A DNA stretch of 46,691 nt from Verrucomicrobiota bacterium (lineage in GTDB: Bacteria > Verrucomicrobiota > Verrucomicrobiia > Limisphaerales > UBA1319): the NCBI GenBank assembly GCA_022711435.1, contig JAKLFB010000044.1, forward strand, positions 1 through 46,691. The letters run 5' to 3'. A model generated the notes under the pieces. The model did no database searches and was not told where the DNA came from. It worked only from the letters and a program-made list of their open reading frames with translations. The position numbers were made by a program, and so were the translations under genes. Shown in pieces: positions 23,801 through 33,300 of the stretch. Every line of letters begins with the position of its first letter. Position 1 is the first letter of the stretch.

Positions 23801-24582
23801 AGCAGAGCGGCGGCCTGGCCTTCGCCCCCACGTGGGCGATCGCGCCCGGCAGCCTCGTGGCCGGCTTGGCGCCCAGCAGCGTCGGCGGCGGCAATTTTGC
23901 CACCGAAGGCGGAGGGGGGATCGGCGTGCTGACCGATGGCGTGTTCGGCTCGGTCGGCGCCGGCAATGCCACCCTGGCCACCGCCGGTGTCGGCGCGGGC
24001 ACTTCCGCCACCTACACGCTGGCAGGCTCGGCCAGCGGCTATGATCTGACCCGCATCGTTTCCTTTGCCGGGTGGGGCGATAGCGGCCGCGACGAGCAAC
24101 ACTACACCGTGGCCTACTCGACCGTTACTGCTCCCGACACCTTTGTCGACCTGGCCAGCGCCCAGTACAATCCCACAGGATCGTCGAGCATCCCAACGGC
24201 CGATCGCGTCACCATCGCTTCGGAAACCGCGGCGCCCCTGGCCGTGAATGTTGCGGCCGTGCGATTCACCTTCACCAATCCCACCGGGGAAAATGGGTGG
24301 TCTGGCTATGCCGAGCTCAGCCTGTTCGGCGTTCCTTCGGCGCCCTTGCAGCCGCTGATGGTCGAATCGACCACGGTTGCCAATGGCAACCTGATGATTG
24401 CGGGTGCGGGCGGCACGCCGGGAGCTGCCTACACCATTCTGTCATCGACCGATGCCACGGCGCCAATGGCCAGCTGGGCGACCAATAGCGTCGGCGCGTT
24501 CGACGCCAGCGGCGCCTTCTCGAGCTCGATCCCGATCTCGCAGGCGGATCCGGTCCAGTTCTTCACGATCCGGGTGCCGTGA
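20860..24582 (+). CDS. secreted Ig/discoidin-like triple-repeat protein (1240 aa)
   Basis: Start MKFNRIRGWVLAAIFVAAVGG gives a clear signal peptide cleaved after ALA (~27). Residues ~28-180 form a PEP-CTERM-exported-like beta domain (FSFETATNWF). An Ig-like region follows (~195-285), then three tandem units of ~290 residues starting near 287, 580 and 876. Each unit has an Ig domain (TYQWYKD, SDSGAYSVVAANEFG) and a discoidin-like beta domain with the repeated pattern FSPTW, LIAGLxPSS, LTDGxYGS, GWSDxGRDQQ, ENGYSGYxE. The last ~75 residues are the Verrucomicrobiota-type C-terminal domain (AAYTILSSTDA). Exported, probably surface-bound and glycan- or matrix-binding; no enzyme motif. The long frame on the opposite strand (20698-24102) is a shadow of this high-GC gene. 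Confidence 0.85.
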   Translation: MKFNRIRGWVLAAIFVAAVGGTALADPVTVPEFSFETATNWFRTGNGGVGIQSFTNTLFEGADVLPAPADGTNCFVENINGHPAFCWQTIGQVQTNTHYTLTIALGQSFTGGGGGGKIALINGTSPFHPVLAEQMVDTYLLTPGTFGDVSLSYTAGYQAGGSLTILMQGDSGAQLFFDNVRLDATALPLAPTTVLPVLSTPSGTVYRGTLVTLTEMPAGAAPFTYRWQSDNGSGGASFADIPGATGDSLAVDTAGFTVGLPVQYRVVVDNAQGTSTSPAVALTAIQGAPVIVRDALPTMAFDVEGGEVTFTVSVDGSRPLTYQWYKDFQVLPGATGTTLTLGNLQVADSGFYYLEAANEFGMATSALVSLTVNPQPADVGGVIISPASQLGFGATNTFSPTWILAPNSLIEGVAPSSSVGNFTLERAGGIPVLTDGRYGTLPPEGNASVELATCGRSANEAGSSIVYPLPADSNGYDITNVVIYGGWSDAGRDQQQYYIYYSTVANPTNFASMIAYVNFYPTNDVNAQSATRVTITGTNGVVARNAAAIKIDFDVLAAATENGYTGYAEFQVFGKPSPPAPVLAVDTQPATGSDMEGGEVTFVAAFTSETPMTYQWRVDKGSGPVDILGATNTTLTLANLQISDTGGYSLRASNASGSSFSKPNSFVVYPLAGPDAFNVIVSTANQTGAGTTFSPTWSVPAANLIAGLPPSAKVGTVGSFMLEGAGGIAMLTDGSYGSVGSKNNTRLATCGSSGDAGHSVTYTLTGSPSGYDLTNIVVAAGWSDGGRDQQGFTVSYSTIADPNNFIALSSTDYNPVLPGTVPTIGRVSFTSAASAPLALNVAKVMFDFTSPYSENGYSGYSEIVVLGSVSAPLPIPPSLFADTLPATGADVAGSEVTFTASFTSSAPMTFQWRKDTGSGPVDIGGATNASLTITNLQLSDSGAYSVVAANEFGSTASTPNSFTVNPAPAPANGILVAHAYQQSGGLAFAPTWAIAPGSLVAGLAPSSVGGGNFATEGGGGIGVLTDGVFGSVGAGNATLATAGVGAGTSATYTLAGSASGYDLTRIVSFAGWGDSGRDEQHYTVAYSTVTAPDTFVDLASAQYNPTGSSSIPTADRVTIASETAAPLAVNVAAVRFTFTNPTGENGWSGYAELSLFGVPSAPLQPLMVESTTVANGNLMIAGAGGTPGAAYTILSSTDATAPMASWATNSVGAFDASGAFSSSIPISQADPVQFFTIRVP

Positions 24583-24644
24583 GACTGGCTGCACGCTGCC
24601 GATTTGTGCCCGCGGAATGACGGAAATTGTGATGCCCTTGGCAA

Positions 24645-24724
24645 GGTAGGGCGCGCACTCCGCTGCGCGCTGAGCGGTGAGCTTGCAGCCATCGATGCGG
24701 CGCCCACGGAGTGGCCGCCCTACC
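24645..24724. repeat. ~80-bp REP-like inverted repeat at convergent gene ends
   Basis: GGTAGGGCGCGCACTCCG at the left pairs with CGGAGTGGCCGCCCTACC at the right, mismatched only at the central CG/GC. Copies occur at 34156-34235 and 40836-40915, and a degenerate one at 42524-42580. It sits between the + strand 1240-aa gene and minus-strand recD, and its right edge supplies recD's TAG stop, so it may act as a bidirectional transcript end. Confidence 0.85.
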
Positions 24725-26723
24725 TTTCAGCTTGCGGCTTGCAGTCTGGCAGAGCTCCAAGCGCCTCCGCCAGGCCCGACCTGCGCTGGGCCGTTCTCTG
24801 AATCACGTCGGACAGCAGGGCCTGGCTGCACAGCAGGCGCGCCGATTTCTTCGCGCGGGTCAGCCCGGTATACACCAGCTCGCGTGTCAGAAGAGGGCTG
24901 TCGGCGTCGGGCAGCACGATCAGGACGTGGTCGAACTCGGATCCCTGGCTCTTATGGATCGTCATGGCGAAGGCGGTTTCGAACGCGGGGAGTCGATCCC
25001 GGGCAATCGCCCGGAGCGCGCCTTTCTCGTCGGGGAAATGGACGAGCGACGCCCCGTTATCCGCGGTCCAGCAGACGCCAGTGTCGCCGTTGTAGAGCAT
25101 GAGGGAGTAGTTGTTGACGGTGACCATGACCGGTTTTCCCGGGTAGATGCCCAGCCGGATCCGGGGCGCCAGATGCGGCACTGCTTCGGCCAGGATGGCC
25201 TCGACGGCGCGATTCAGCGCGATCCATCCATACGGCCCTTCGCGCACGGCGCAGAGGATGCGAAAGCGAGCGAGCGCCTCGAGGGCTTTTTCGGGCGAGG
25301 CAGCCTCGATGGCTGGGACATAATGCTCGGCCACGAGGTCTCGGATTGTCTTCCGGATCGCGCGCGGATCGGGAAAACCATTCTCGGCGCCCGGATTTGC
25401 GCATGGATCCCCTGAACCGAGGAGGTCCGCCTCGTTCTGCGCTCTCCCGCGCGGCCCGTGCGGGGGGGGTTCATGGTGAGGTTGCCAGGCGATGGGGGAT
25501 CCGGCGGGGCCCGCTTCCTGCAGCAGCCGGCAGACCTTGACATGGTCGCCGGCATTGACCTGGGCGCTGACGGAGTTGAGGGCGGCAGCGTTGCCGGACC
25601 GGTAATTGACCTGGAGCTGGACTACGGCATCGTCCAGGGGGCTGCCAGCCGATCCCTTGCGGCCGCCGGCCGTCTCGAGGGCATCGCCGGTGCATTGTCG
25701 GTACTCTTCGACGAACGCGCTGCTGAACCGGTTGATGGATGCCGCCCGGCAAAGGTCGCCCAGGACGCCTCCGGGATCAACCGACGGCAGCTGGTCCTTG
25801 TCGCCAACAAGCAGCAGGCGCGTGCCGCTCTTCTCGAACGCGGCCAGCAAGCGGGCCATGAGCGACAGGCTGACCATGCTCGCTTCGTCGATCACTAGCA
25901 CCTGGACCGGCAACGGATGGTTCCGATGATACCGGAAGCCGGCCGAACGGGGGATGGGCTCAAGCAGGCGATGGATGGTCGTGCCCAGGGCCATCGCCTG
26001 CAACCGCCCTTTCACCTCGGGGGCGCATTTCAGCCGATCGAGGGAGCGCGCCAGGCATTCCTGCAGGCGGGCGGCGGCCTTTCCGGTGGGGGCGGCCAAC
26101 CGGATGCTGAGCGTCTCGGAGCCGGGCTGTTCGAGCAGGAGCGCCAGCACGCCCGCAATGGTCCATGTCTTGCCCGTCCCCGGGCCGCCGGTGATGATCG
26201 AGAAGGGTTGGCGAACCGCGGTGAAAGCGGCGATCTTCTGCCAGTTCGGCCCTCGAGTGGTGGTCGGGAAAAGCCGCTCGAGGCTGTCCTTGAGCGCCGC
26301 GGGGTAGATGTCGAAAGGCGGCTGCTGGCATCGCTCGCGCAGATCCTGGGCGATGGCCTGCTCGTACTGCCAGTAGCGGTGCAGGTAGAGCCGGCTCGAG
26401 CCGTCGAGGATCAGGGGTTTGGATTCGCCCGGGCCTCCAACCAGCGCGGTGGCTCGAAGCGATTCTTTCCAGCGTTCGAGGGTCGGGCAGACGATGGCTG
26501 AGCCGGAGGCATTGCCGTTTGGCAATGGGCGATCGGCAAAGTCAGCCAGGCACACGCACGAGTGCCCGTCGGCAAGCTGCCGGCTCGCCAGCGCCGCCGC
26601 CAGCGCCAGCTCCGGCGCGGCACCACCTGCGAGCCGCCGCATCAGGCCCGAGAAATGACGGTCGATCGGATGGAACCAATCGCTGTCGAGCGGATCACGC
26701 AGCGAGTCGGGATTTGCGCTCAT
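24720..26723 (-). CDS. recD: exodeoxyribonuclease V subunit alpha, RecD helicase (667 aa)
   Basis: SF1B 5'-3' helicase of the RecBCD complex. Walker A is GGPGTGKTWT (179-188); VLVIDEASMVSLSLMARLL holds the DEAS Walker B, then LLLVGDKDQLPSVDPGGVLGDL, and a late QGSEFDHVLIVLPD with ELVYTGLTRAKKS. There is an extra Gly/Pro-rich insert around residues 395-445 (PHGPRGRAQNEADLLGSGD) relative to E. coli RecD (~608 aa). Its ATG overlaps the recB stop (ATGA). The last residues (KPQAER) and the stop lie in the repeat family found at 24645-24724, so the native C-terminus may have been altered. Confidence 0.95.
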   Translation of the reverse strand: MSANPDSLRDPLDSDWFHPIDRHFSGLMRRLAGGAAPELALAAALASRQLADGHSCVCLADFADRPLPNGNASGSAIVCPTLERWKESLRATALVGGPGESKPLILDGSSRLYLHRYWQYEQAIAQDLRERCQQPPFDIYPAALKDSLERLFPTTTRGPNWQKIAAFTAVRQPFSIITGGPGTGKTWTIAGVLALLLEQPGSETLSIRLAAPTGKAAARLQECLARSLDRLKCAPEVKGRLQAMALGTTIHRLLEPIPRSAGFRYHRNHPLPVQVLVIDEASMVSLSLMARLLAAFEKSGTRLLLVGDKDQLPSVDPGGVLGDLCRAASINRFSSAFVEEYRQCTGDALETAGGRKGSAGSPLDDAVVQLQVNYRSGNAAALNSVSAQVNAGDHVKVCRLLQEAGPAGSPIAWQPHHEPPPHGPRGRAQNEADLLGSGDPCANPGAENGFPDPRAIRKTIRDLVAEHYVPAIEAASPEKALEALARFRILCAVREGPYGWIALNRAVEAILAEAVPHLAPRIRLGIYPGKPVMVTVNNYSLMLYNGDTGVCWTADNGASLVHFPDEKGALRAIARDRLPAFETAFAMTIHKSQGSEFDHVLIVLPDADSPLLTRELVYTGLTRAKKSARLLCSQALLSDVIQRTAQRRSGLAEALGALPDCKPQAER

Positions 26724-29700
26724 GGTCGTTCCTCCTCGGCAGGGCCGAGCACCGATGACAGGCGCTCGATCCGCTGGCGGGGCGGCCGGTCGTGGAACAG
26801 GCCGAGATCGGCCCGGAGCGGCTCCAGCCCTCGCACAAATACGTAATGGACTCCGCCGAAGTGCTGTTCGTAGTCGTAGCCGGGCAACCGCCGGCGGAGG
26901 AACTTGTCGAGGGCGACCGTGTAGATGTGGTATTGGAGGTCGTAAAAGCTATTCTCGACCGCTGCCTTCATGGCCTCCCGCGTGTAATCCGAGGTGCGAT
27001 AGCCCAGCAGGTTGGATTTCCAGTCCACGATGTGGTATCGGCCATTGAACATGAAGATGAGGTCGATGTAGCCCTTGAGGAACATGTGCAGGCTGCCAGC
27101 TGGCAACGCCGCTGCCGGCGGGCCCAGCGGCGCCGCGACGCGATCCTGGTCTCGGATCAGGCGGAGGAGCTGCCGGGCGTCCAGGCGGGCCGCCGGGAAT
27201 TGAAACTCCATCTCCGTCCGCCGCTGGCTTGGCGGCACGCGTGCCAGGGTCAGGTTCGAATCGCCCGGATCCAAAGAAGCGGCGCGCACGCGCTCGAGCA
27301 TATCGGCAATCGCATCGGCATGCGATTCGTTCCAGAGATGGGATGCTTCAAGCTGCTGGCGCACATCGAGCCGGACCGCATCGTCCACCGGCCTCTGGAA
27401 ATCGAACCGCTCGAGGATCCGATGGAGGCAGTCGCCCGTCCGGGCGCCGGCGGGCAAGGCGAAAATGCCTTTCGCCGTCTCCTCGGGCTCGATGGCGGCG
27501 GCCGCCTCGAGCGGATCCGCCGCAGTCGACTCATCGTGATCGGGCAGGCCTTCATCGCTTTCGACGGATAACCCCTCCGGGGCCTGGCGGGCGAGCTGGG
27601 AGAAGCTCGACAGGCTCCAGGAAAGTCCGATCATCTCTCTCGAGCAAGACCTGGCCTCCATCTGCCCGGAACCGGGTCCCTCCGGATTCCATCGCTTTCC
27701 CGGATCGGTTGGGAGGTTACCGACGGCGATCCCTGAATTCCCGTTGCGTTCGGACTTGGCGGCGATCTGGCGCCATCGGTCGGTCCAGGCGCCGGCCTGC
27801 ACATCGTTCTTCAGGGCGCCGACCAGGTCGTCCGGCACATCCTCAAATCCGCGCAGCAGCCAGGCGAGGGCGGTGGATGGCTTGTTGCGGTAGCGGGCGC
27901 TGACGAGGTAGCAGCGGTTGCGCGCGCGGGTCAATGCGACATACAGGAGCCGCACCTGTTCGGCGAGCCGCTCCCGGGCCGCCCGCCGGCTGCGATCGGG
28001 ATCGATCGGTGCGCCGATATCCCAGCTCAGCTTGCCGCTCTTGGGATCGTGGTAGAGGACTACGTCCATGACGTCCCGGCCCCCGACCGTGATCTGCTTC
28101 GCCTTCGCGTCCTTGGCGACGAAGGGGCAGAACACGACCGGGTATTCGAGCCCTTTGGCGCGGTGGATGGTGACGATCTGGACGGCATCCTCGTCGCTTT
28201 CGAGCCGCAGCTGGTATTCCTCCGCGTCGGACGCATTGTCGATGCACCTTTCCTGGAGCCATTGAACGAGCCGGGCCGGGCCCAGATGCTCCGTCTGGCA
28301 GGCGCTCTGGAGCAGCTCCGCGATGTGCAGCAGGTTCGTGATCCGCCGCTCGGCGTCCGGGTGCTGCAGCAGGTTGTTGATCACCCGCTCCTGCCGCAGC
28401 AGCTCCATGAACATCGATAAAAAGCCGTCGTTCTCCCAGGCCTCGCGGTATCGCGCGAAGAAGTGCAGGCGCTTTTGCCATTGGGATTCGTCCGAGACCA
28501 GCGAATGGAGCTCGGTCCCGTTGAGGCCGAGCATGTCGGTGGTTATCGCGGCTTTGACGGCCGATTCCCGGCTCGAGGTGAGGATGGCGGAGAGGATCCA
28601 GAGGATCTCTCGGGCCTGGTCGGAATCGAACACGCTCTCCACGGCCTGCTCGACGCTGGGGATGCCGAGGTCGCGCAGGGCGGACTGGATCCAGCCTGCC
28701 TGCCGGTGCGATTCCACCAGGACGGCGATGTCATGGGGCTGGAGCGCGCGGTCGCCCAGGCGGGCCGGGCCGCTTAAAAGCCGCGCGACCTCGGCGGCGA
28801 CGCTGGCAGGCACCTGCCCCTGAGCGTCCGCCAGCGTGACCGTGCCATTGGTGCCTTCCCAGCACCAGACCTGGAACGGCGCCCGGGGGCGGCCATCCGG
28901 GAACCCCATGGGCGCGCTGTCTGCCTTCGGCCCTGGATCGACAGGCTGAAAGCCAATCTTGTCATTGATGAACGGCACGCTTGCGCTTGAAAACAGGGCG
29001 TTCACACCCCGGACCAAGGCCGATTCCGACCGCCAGTTGGTGCCCAGCGTGTATCGATCTCGAGCTTCTTGCGCCGCCTCCAGATAGGCATCGACGTCCG
29101 CGCCGCGGAAGGCATAGATCGCCTGCTTGGGATCGCCAATCAAGTAGAGCCAATGATCCGTGCCCGATCCGAACACCGTGCGGAAGATCTTCCACTGGAG
29201 GGGATCGGTATCCTGGGACTCGTCGATCAAGGCGGCGTGGTATCTGGCTCGGATCGAGCGGGCGAGCGCCTGGCCGGAATCGCCATCGAGGGCATCGGCC
29301 AGGCGGCGGATCAGGTCGTCATACGATTGCTGCTTGGCGTCCTGCTTGGCCCGGGCCAGCGCCTGGACCGCCCCTCGCAAAAAGGCCGCGCGCTGCGCCG
29401 TGCGGTACTCATCGATCCGGCACCGGAGATGCTCGCACCGCTCGAAAATCGGCGGGCAGGGCTCCGGCATCTGCTTGTCGCTCCCTATTTCTTCGACGAC
29501 ATTCGACATCGAGAAGAACTCGACCGCTTTCCAGAACTCGATGGAAAATTCTTCTTCGTCCAGCCCTCTCCCAAGCCACCCGGCATGCGCCTCGACCACG
29601 TCGCGCTTCGCATGGTCGCCGATGGCCCATTTCTCGCCGCCAACAAAGAAGTCCACCAGCGCGACCCGGCCGCCCATGAACGCTTTCCACTCTTTCCCAA

Positions 29701-30358
29701 GCGGGTCGATACGGGCGCGGACGTCCCCTCCAGCCACATCCGCCGGCCGCGTTTCTGCGGGCATCGCCAGCTCGAGGTCCGGATGCGTGAGATACTGCTC
29801 GAGAATGCGTGAAAAGGCGTCGGGATTGAGCTGGAGATGCAGGCCCAGGCTGGCCATCAATTTGTCGCTGGTATACAGATTGTTCCGACAGAAGTCGGCG
29901 GCGGCCTGGCGGATCAGGTCTTTCTGGTCAGGAATCAGCTCCGTGTCGAACAGGATGCCGCTCTCGAAGGCGTTCTCCTGGAGTGTGCGCTGGCAGAAGC
30001 CGTGGATCGTGAAAATGGAGACCAGGTCGAACAGCTCGAGAGCGCTCCTCAGCGATGCAATGGCCGTGCCGCGCTGCGGTCCGATCCCGTTCGTCAACTT
30101 GCGCAGGAGCTCGTCCTCGGTTTCCTGGCCCTCGAGAGCCGACAGCGCCTGGCGGAGCCGGCTGCGGATCCGATCCCGAAGCTCGGCCGTCGCCGCATTG
30201 GTGAACGTCACGACCAGGATCTTCTGCGCGGGGACCTTTTCCTCGAGCATCAGCCGGAGGAAGAGCCCCGCCAGGGTGTAAGTCTTCCCCGTCCCAGCGC
30301 TCGCCTCCAGGCACTGCACACCTTTCTTCAGCTCGGTGGTCGCAAGATCGAAGTTCAT
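26720..30358 (-). CDS. recB: exodeoxyribonuclease V subunit beta, RecB helicase-nuclease (1212 aa)
   Basis: SF1A 3'-5' helicase with a C-terminal nuclease. Walker A ASAGTGKTYT (19-28), motif Ia VVTFTNAATAELRDRI, DESQDTDPLQWKIF, GDPKQAIYAFRGADVDAYL, and IVTIHRAKGLEYPVVF. The RecB nuclease signature GYIDLIF ... HIVDWKSN carries D1099, D1112 and K1114, so it should be active. Length is close to E. coli RecB (1180). ATGA overlaps at both ends (recC stop and recD start) show a translationally coupled recC-recB-recD operon. With RecC and RecD it processes double-strand breaks and degrades foreign linear DNA. Confidence 0.97.
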   Translation of the reverse strand: MNFDLATTELKKGVQCLEASAGTGKTYTLAGLFLRLMLEEKVPAQKILVVTFTNAATAELRDRIRSRLRQALSALEGQETEDELLRKLTNGIGPQRGTAIASLRSALELFDLVSIFTIHGFCQRTLQENAFESGILFDTELIPDQKDLIRQAAADFCRNNLYTSDKLMASLGLHLQLNPDAFSRILEQYLTHPDLELAMPAETRPADVAGGDVRARIDPLGKEWKAFMGGRVALVDFFVGGEKWAIGDHAKRDVVEAHAGWLGRGLDEEEFSIEFWKAVEFFSMSNVVEEIGSDKQMPEPCPPIFERCEHLRCRIDEYRTAQRAAFLRGAVQALARAKQDAKQQSYDDLIRRLADALDGDSGQALARSIRARYHAALIDESQDTDPLQWKIFRTVFGSGTDHWLYLIGDPKQAIYAFRGADVDAYLEAAQEARDRYTLGTNWRSESALVRGVNALFSSASVPFINDKIGFQPVDPGPKADSAPMGFPDGRPRAPFQVWCWEGTNGTVTLADAQGQVPASVAAEVARLLSGPARLGDRALQPHDIAVLVESHRQAGWIQSALRDLGIPSVEQAVESVFDSDQAREILWILSAILTSSRESAVKAAITTDMLGLNGTELHSLVSDESQWQKRLHFFARYREAWENDGFLSMFMELLRQERVINNLLQHPDAERRITNLLHIAELLQSACQTEHLGPARLVQWLQERCIDNASDAEEYQLRLESDEDAVQIVTIHRAKGLEYPVVFCPFVAKDAKAKQITVGGRDVMDVVLYHDPKSGKLSWDIGAPIDPDRSRRAARERLAEQVRLLYVALTRARNRCYLVSARYRNKPSTALAWLLRGFEDVPDDLVGALKNDVQAGAWTDRWRQIAAKSERNGNSGIAVGNLPTDPGKRWNPEGPGSGQMEARSCSREMIGLSWSLSSFSQLARQAPEGLSVESDEGLPDHDESTAADPLEAAAAIEPEETAKGIFALPAGARTGDCLHRILERFDFQRPVDDAVRLDVRQQLEASHLWNESHADAIADMLERVRAASLDPGDSNLTLARVPPSQRRTEMEFQFPAARLDARQLLRLIRDQDRVAAPLGPPAAALPAGSLHMFLKGYIDLIFMFNGRYHIVDWKSNLLGYRTSDYTREAMKAAVENSFYDLQYHIYTVALDKFLRRRLPGYDYEQHFGGVHYVFVRGLEPLRADLGLFHDRPPRQRIERLSSVLGPAEEERP

Positions 30359-33300
30359 GATGGTTTCTCACCCTTCCGCTTCTTTGCGCGGCTCGGCGAC
30401 CCGATGCCGTCGGGCTTCGTTTCCCCCTTTTTCTTTGCTTCCTTCTTTGACTCCTTGGCTTGGTGATCGAGAATGGGCGCAACGACTCGCCATGCGATTC
30501 TGTTGAAATCCTCGCCCAGCGGATTGGAATCGTTCCGGAAACAGAGGTCGAAGTAGGGATCCTCTCTCTCCCCTTGCGCGAACTCGCTGCCTTCCCACGC
30601 ACGCCACGCCGATTCTTCGGGCGGTTTCTCTGGATCACGCTCGCGGGCCAGTGCATAGGCGAAGGCCGTTCGGGGGAAGAACGGCAGCGGTCTGGTCTTG
30701 CCCTCCGCATACAGCTCGAGCAGATCGCCCAGGATCGACTCCGCACCAGGCGCCTCTTTAAACACCCATGTCTCGTCCTTGCCGAACAGCCAGCTTTTCC
30801 TCTCGCCCTCTGGCCGGAGAAGCTGCAGCACCAGGTGCTCGATCCAGAGCCTGAGATGCGCGTCCCCCTTCCTCTCGCGATCGACCTTGGCTGCGCGGCA
30901 CTGGACCAGGCCGCATGGGTAGCACGCCAGCTCGCCTTCGAGGGTGAACCTGCCGATCCGGCGCGAGAACGGTATCCTCTCGATCGCCGCCTCGCCGATC
31001 AGGGTCCGAACCCGGCTTGACATGGAATCCGCCTCCGACAGGAGGGTGTTCCCGAGGATGCGGCCGGGCGTGCCGGGAGGGAGCTTTCCGGCCCCGCTCC
31101 AGGAATCGAGCACGCTCGACGCATGCTTTCCCGCCAGGCCGGCTTCGATCATCTCCTGCATGCACTGGTAGGATGCCAACGCATCGAGCGAGAACGGCTC
31201 TTCGTCCAACACCAGATCGCTCTCTTCGGGCAGCCTGAACTGAAGCTGGACCTCCACAAACGAGCGGGCCGGGTTTCGGAAGAACCGCTCGAGATCGATC
31301 AGTCTCACCTCGTTGGATTGCGGCGGGCTGGCGCTCAGAGGCTTGAGCAGGAACTGCTTTATCTCGGGCCGGCTGGCCGGGTTGGCCAGCGCCCGGCTGA
31401 TCTCCGCAAAGGCGGACGAGTACCCAAACAGGCGCGGGTCGGCATCCTTGCCCTGGCGGTAATAGGCAGGGCTGAATGCGTGCAGCCGGTGGACAACCAT
31501 TAGCGGAGAGGATTCCAAAGGTGCAGGCATGTTTGCGGGCGGCTCGAGATCGAAGCGGGAGCGGATGAAATCGAGGAGCTCGCTGACGACGACCGACGGC
31601 GGCCGCGGGCTGTTGTCCTGAACCGATTGCCCGATGTAGCTGATGTATAAGCGGTCTCTGGCCGAGAGGATCGACTGCAGGAACAGGTAGCGGTCTTCGT
31701 CCCGCTGGGACGGATCGCCCGGCTGGGGCCGCTGGGCCATCCGATCGAAGCTGGGCGGGGTCGGGGTGCGCGGGAAGCTCCCATCCTGCATCCCGAGCAG
31801 ACAGACCGCTCGGAATGGAATGCCGCGGACCGGATTCAGGCCGCAGAATGTGACTGCGCCTTTCAGGTGCGCCCTGCCGGGCGGCTCTGCCTCGAGCCTG
31901 GGCAGAACCCGCTCGAGGATGACCTTGAGGGGAACGGATTCGTCGAAGCCGGAGATCCGCTGCTCCTGGCGGAGAGCGTCGAGGACCTGGCGGATGCGGC
32001 TGGCCGCGCGCTCCTCCTCCGGCGCGGGCAGGAAGATCGCATCGAGCCATTGGCTCAGCACCGCCGCCCAATCCTCGAGGGACCGGTCCCCAGCCAGATC
32101 GTCCATCGCGGCAAACAGTGTTTTGAGAAAGTCCAGCCAGCGCCCTAAAAGATCCGTGGCCGTCCCCTCGATCCCTTCGCACGGCATCAGGCCCGAGTCG
32201 AGCGCATTTTGGCCATCGGCCATAGCGTAGCCGAGCAGGAGACGGCCGCAACCGTGCTCCCAGGTGTGCTCCTCGAACGGAGGCAGCCCGAGCTGCTTCC
32301 GGTGCTGCTTGTCCCGCCCCCATCGGATCGAGGCGGTTTGGACCCATTGCTGGATCTGACCGATCTCATCCTCGGCGATGCCGAACCGGCGGCGGACGGC
32401 GGGCGTTTGCAGAAGATCGGTCACCGCGGTGGCCGTGAGCCGGCTCGAGGAGAGCTGCAGAAGCGCGGCCCACGCGTCGACCAGCGCGCTTTCCTCGCGC
32501 GCGCCCCAATCCGCAATCGCGTGCGGGATCGCAGGCGCGCCCGGCTCGGTGCTGCCGAACACCCCTTTGACGAACGGCGCGTAGGCCTTCACATCCGCCA
32601 TCATCACCACCACATCCTGCGGGGAGAGCGTCGGATCGGCCGAGAACCATTCGAGGAGATGGTCGCGCAGGACCTGGAGCTCGCGGAGCGGGCTGTGGCA
32701 GTTGTGGACCTGAACGGACCGATCGTCCTTCGAGATCATCGGCCGATCGGCGGGCGGCGGAGCATCCTCGAGCGCCAGGATGCTGTTCTGGATCCGCCCC
32801 AATAGATGGTTATTGGCGGAGGGTGCGAACAGTGAATCGTCCTCCTCGATCGCATCGAGATCGGCCACGAGATCCTGGAATGCGCGTCCGGTCTTTCCGC
32901 ACGCGGCCAGGATCGGGTTGATCGTCTCGATGTGCAGGTCCTTCGGATCGATGTTGCCGATCCCGGTTCTCGCCTGGATCCGAGCCGCCTCGCGCGGCGT
33001 CACGATGTCGCCCCAATACTCTCTGGATGGACAGAGCCAGAACATGTGCACGGGGATCTGCTGAGCCAGGGCCGCGAACACGTCGAGATAGCTCGGTGGA
33101 AGGCTGCCGGTCACGAAAAGGGACGCCCGCTCGGGGATCCGGGCCCGATCAAAGGCGAGACTCGATAGCGCCTGGATCAGCTCATACAGGAACAATCCCT
33201 GGCATGCCAGGCCGCCGGTCATCACCGCCCGCCACAGGATCGCCTGCCATGACGATTCCCCGCCCTTCTGCCATTTCGCGATCCACTCGGGACGGTAGAC

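Noticed and set aside
20698..24102. 1134-codon open frame on the minus strand, Gly/Asp/His/Arg-rich
   Set aside because: Fully antisense to a protein with signal peptide, Ig repeats and known C-terminal domain; the composition is that of a GC-rich shadow frame.
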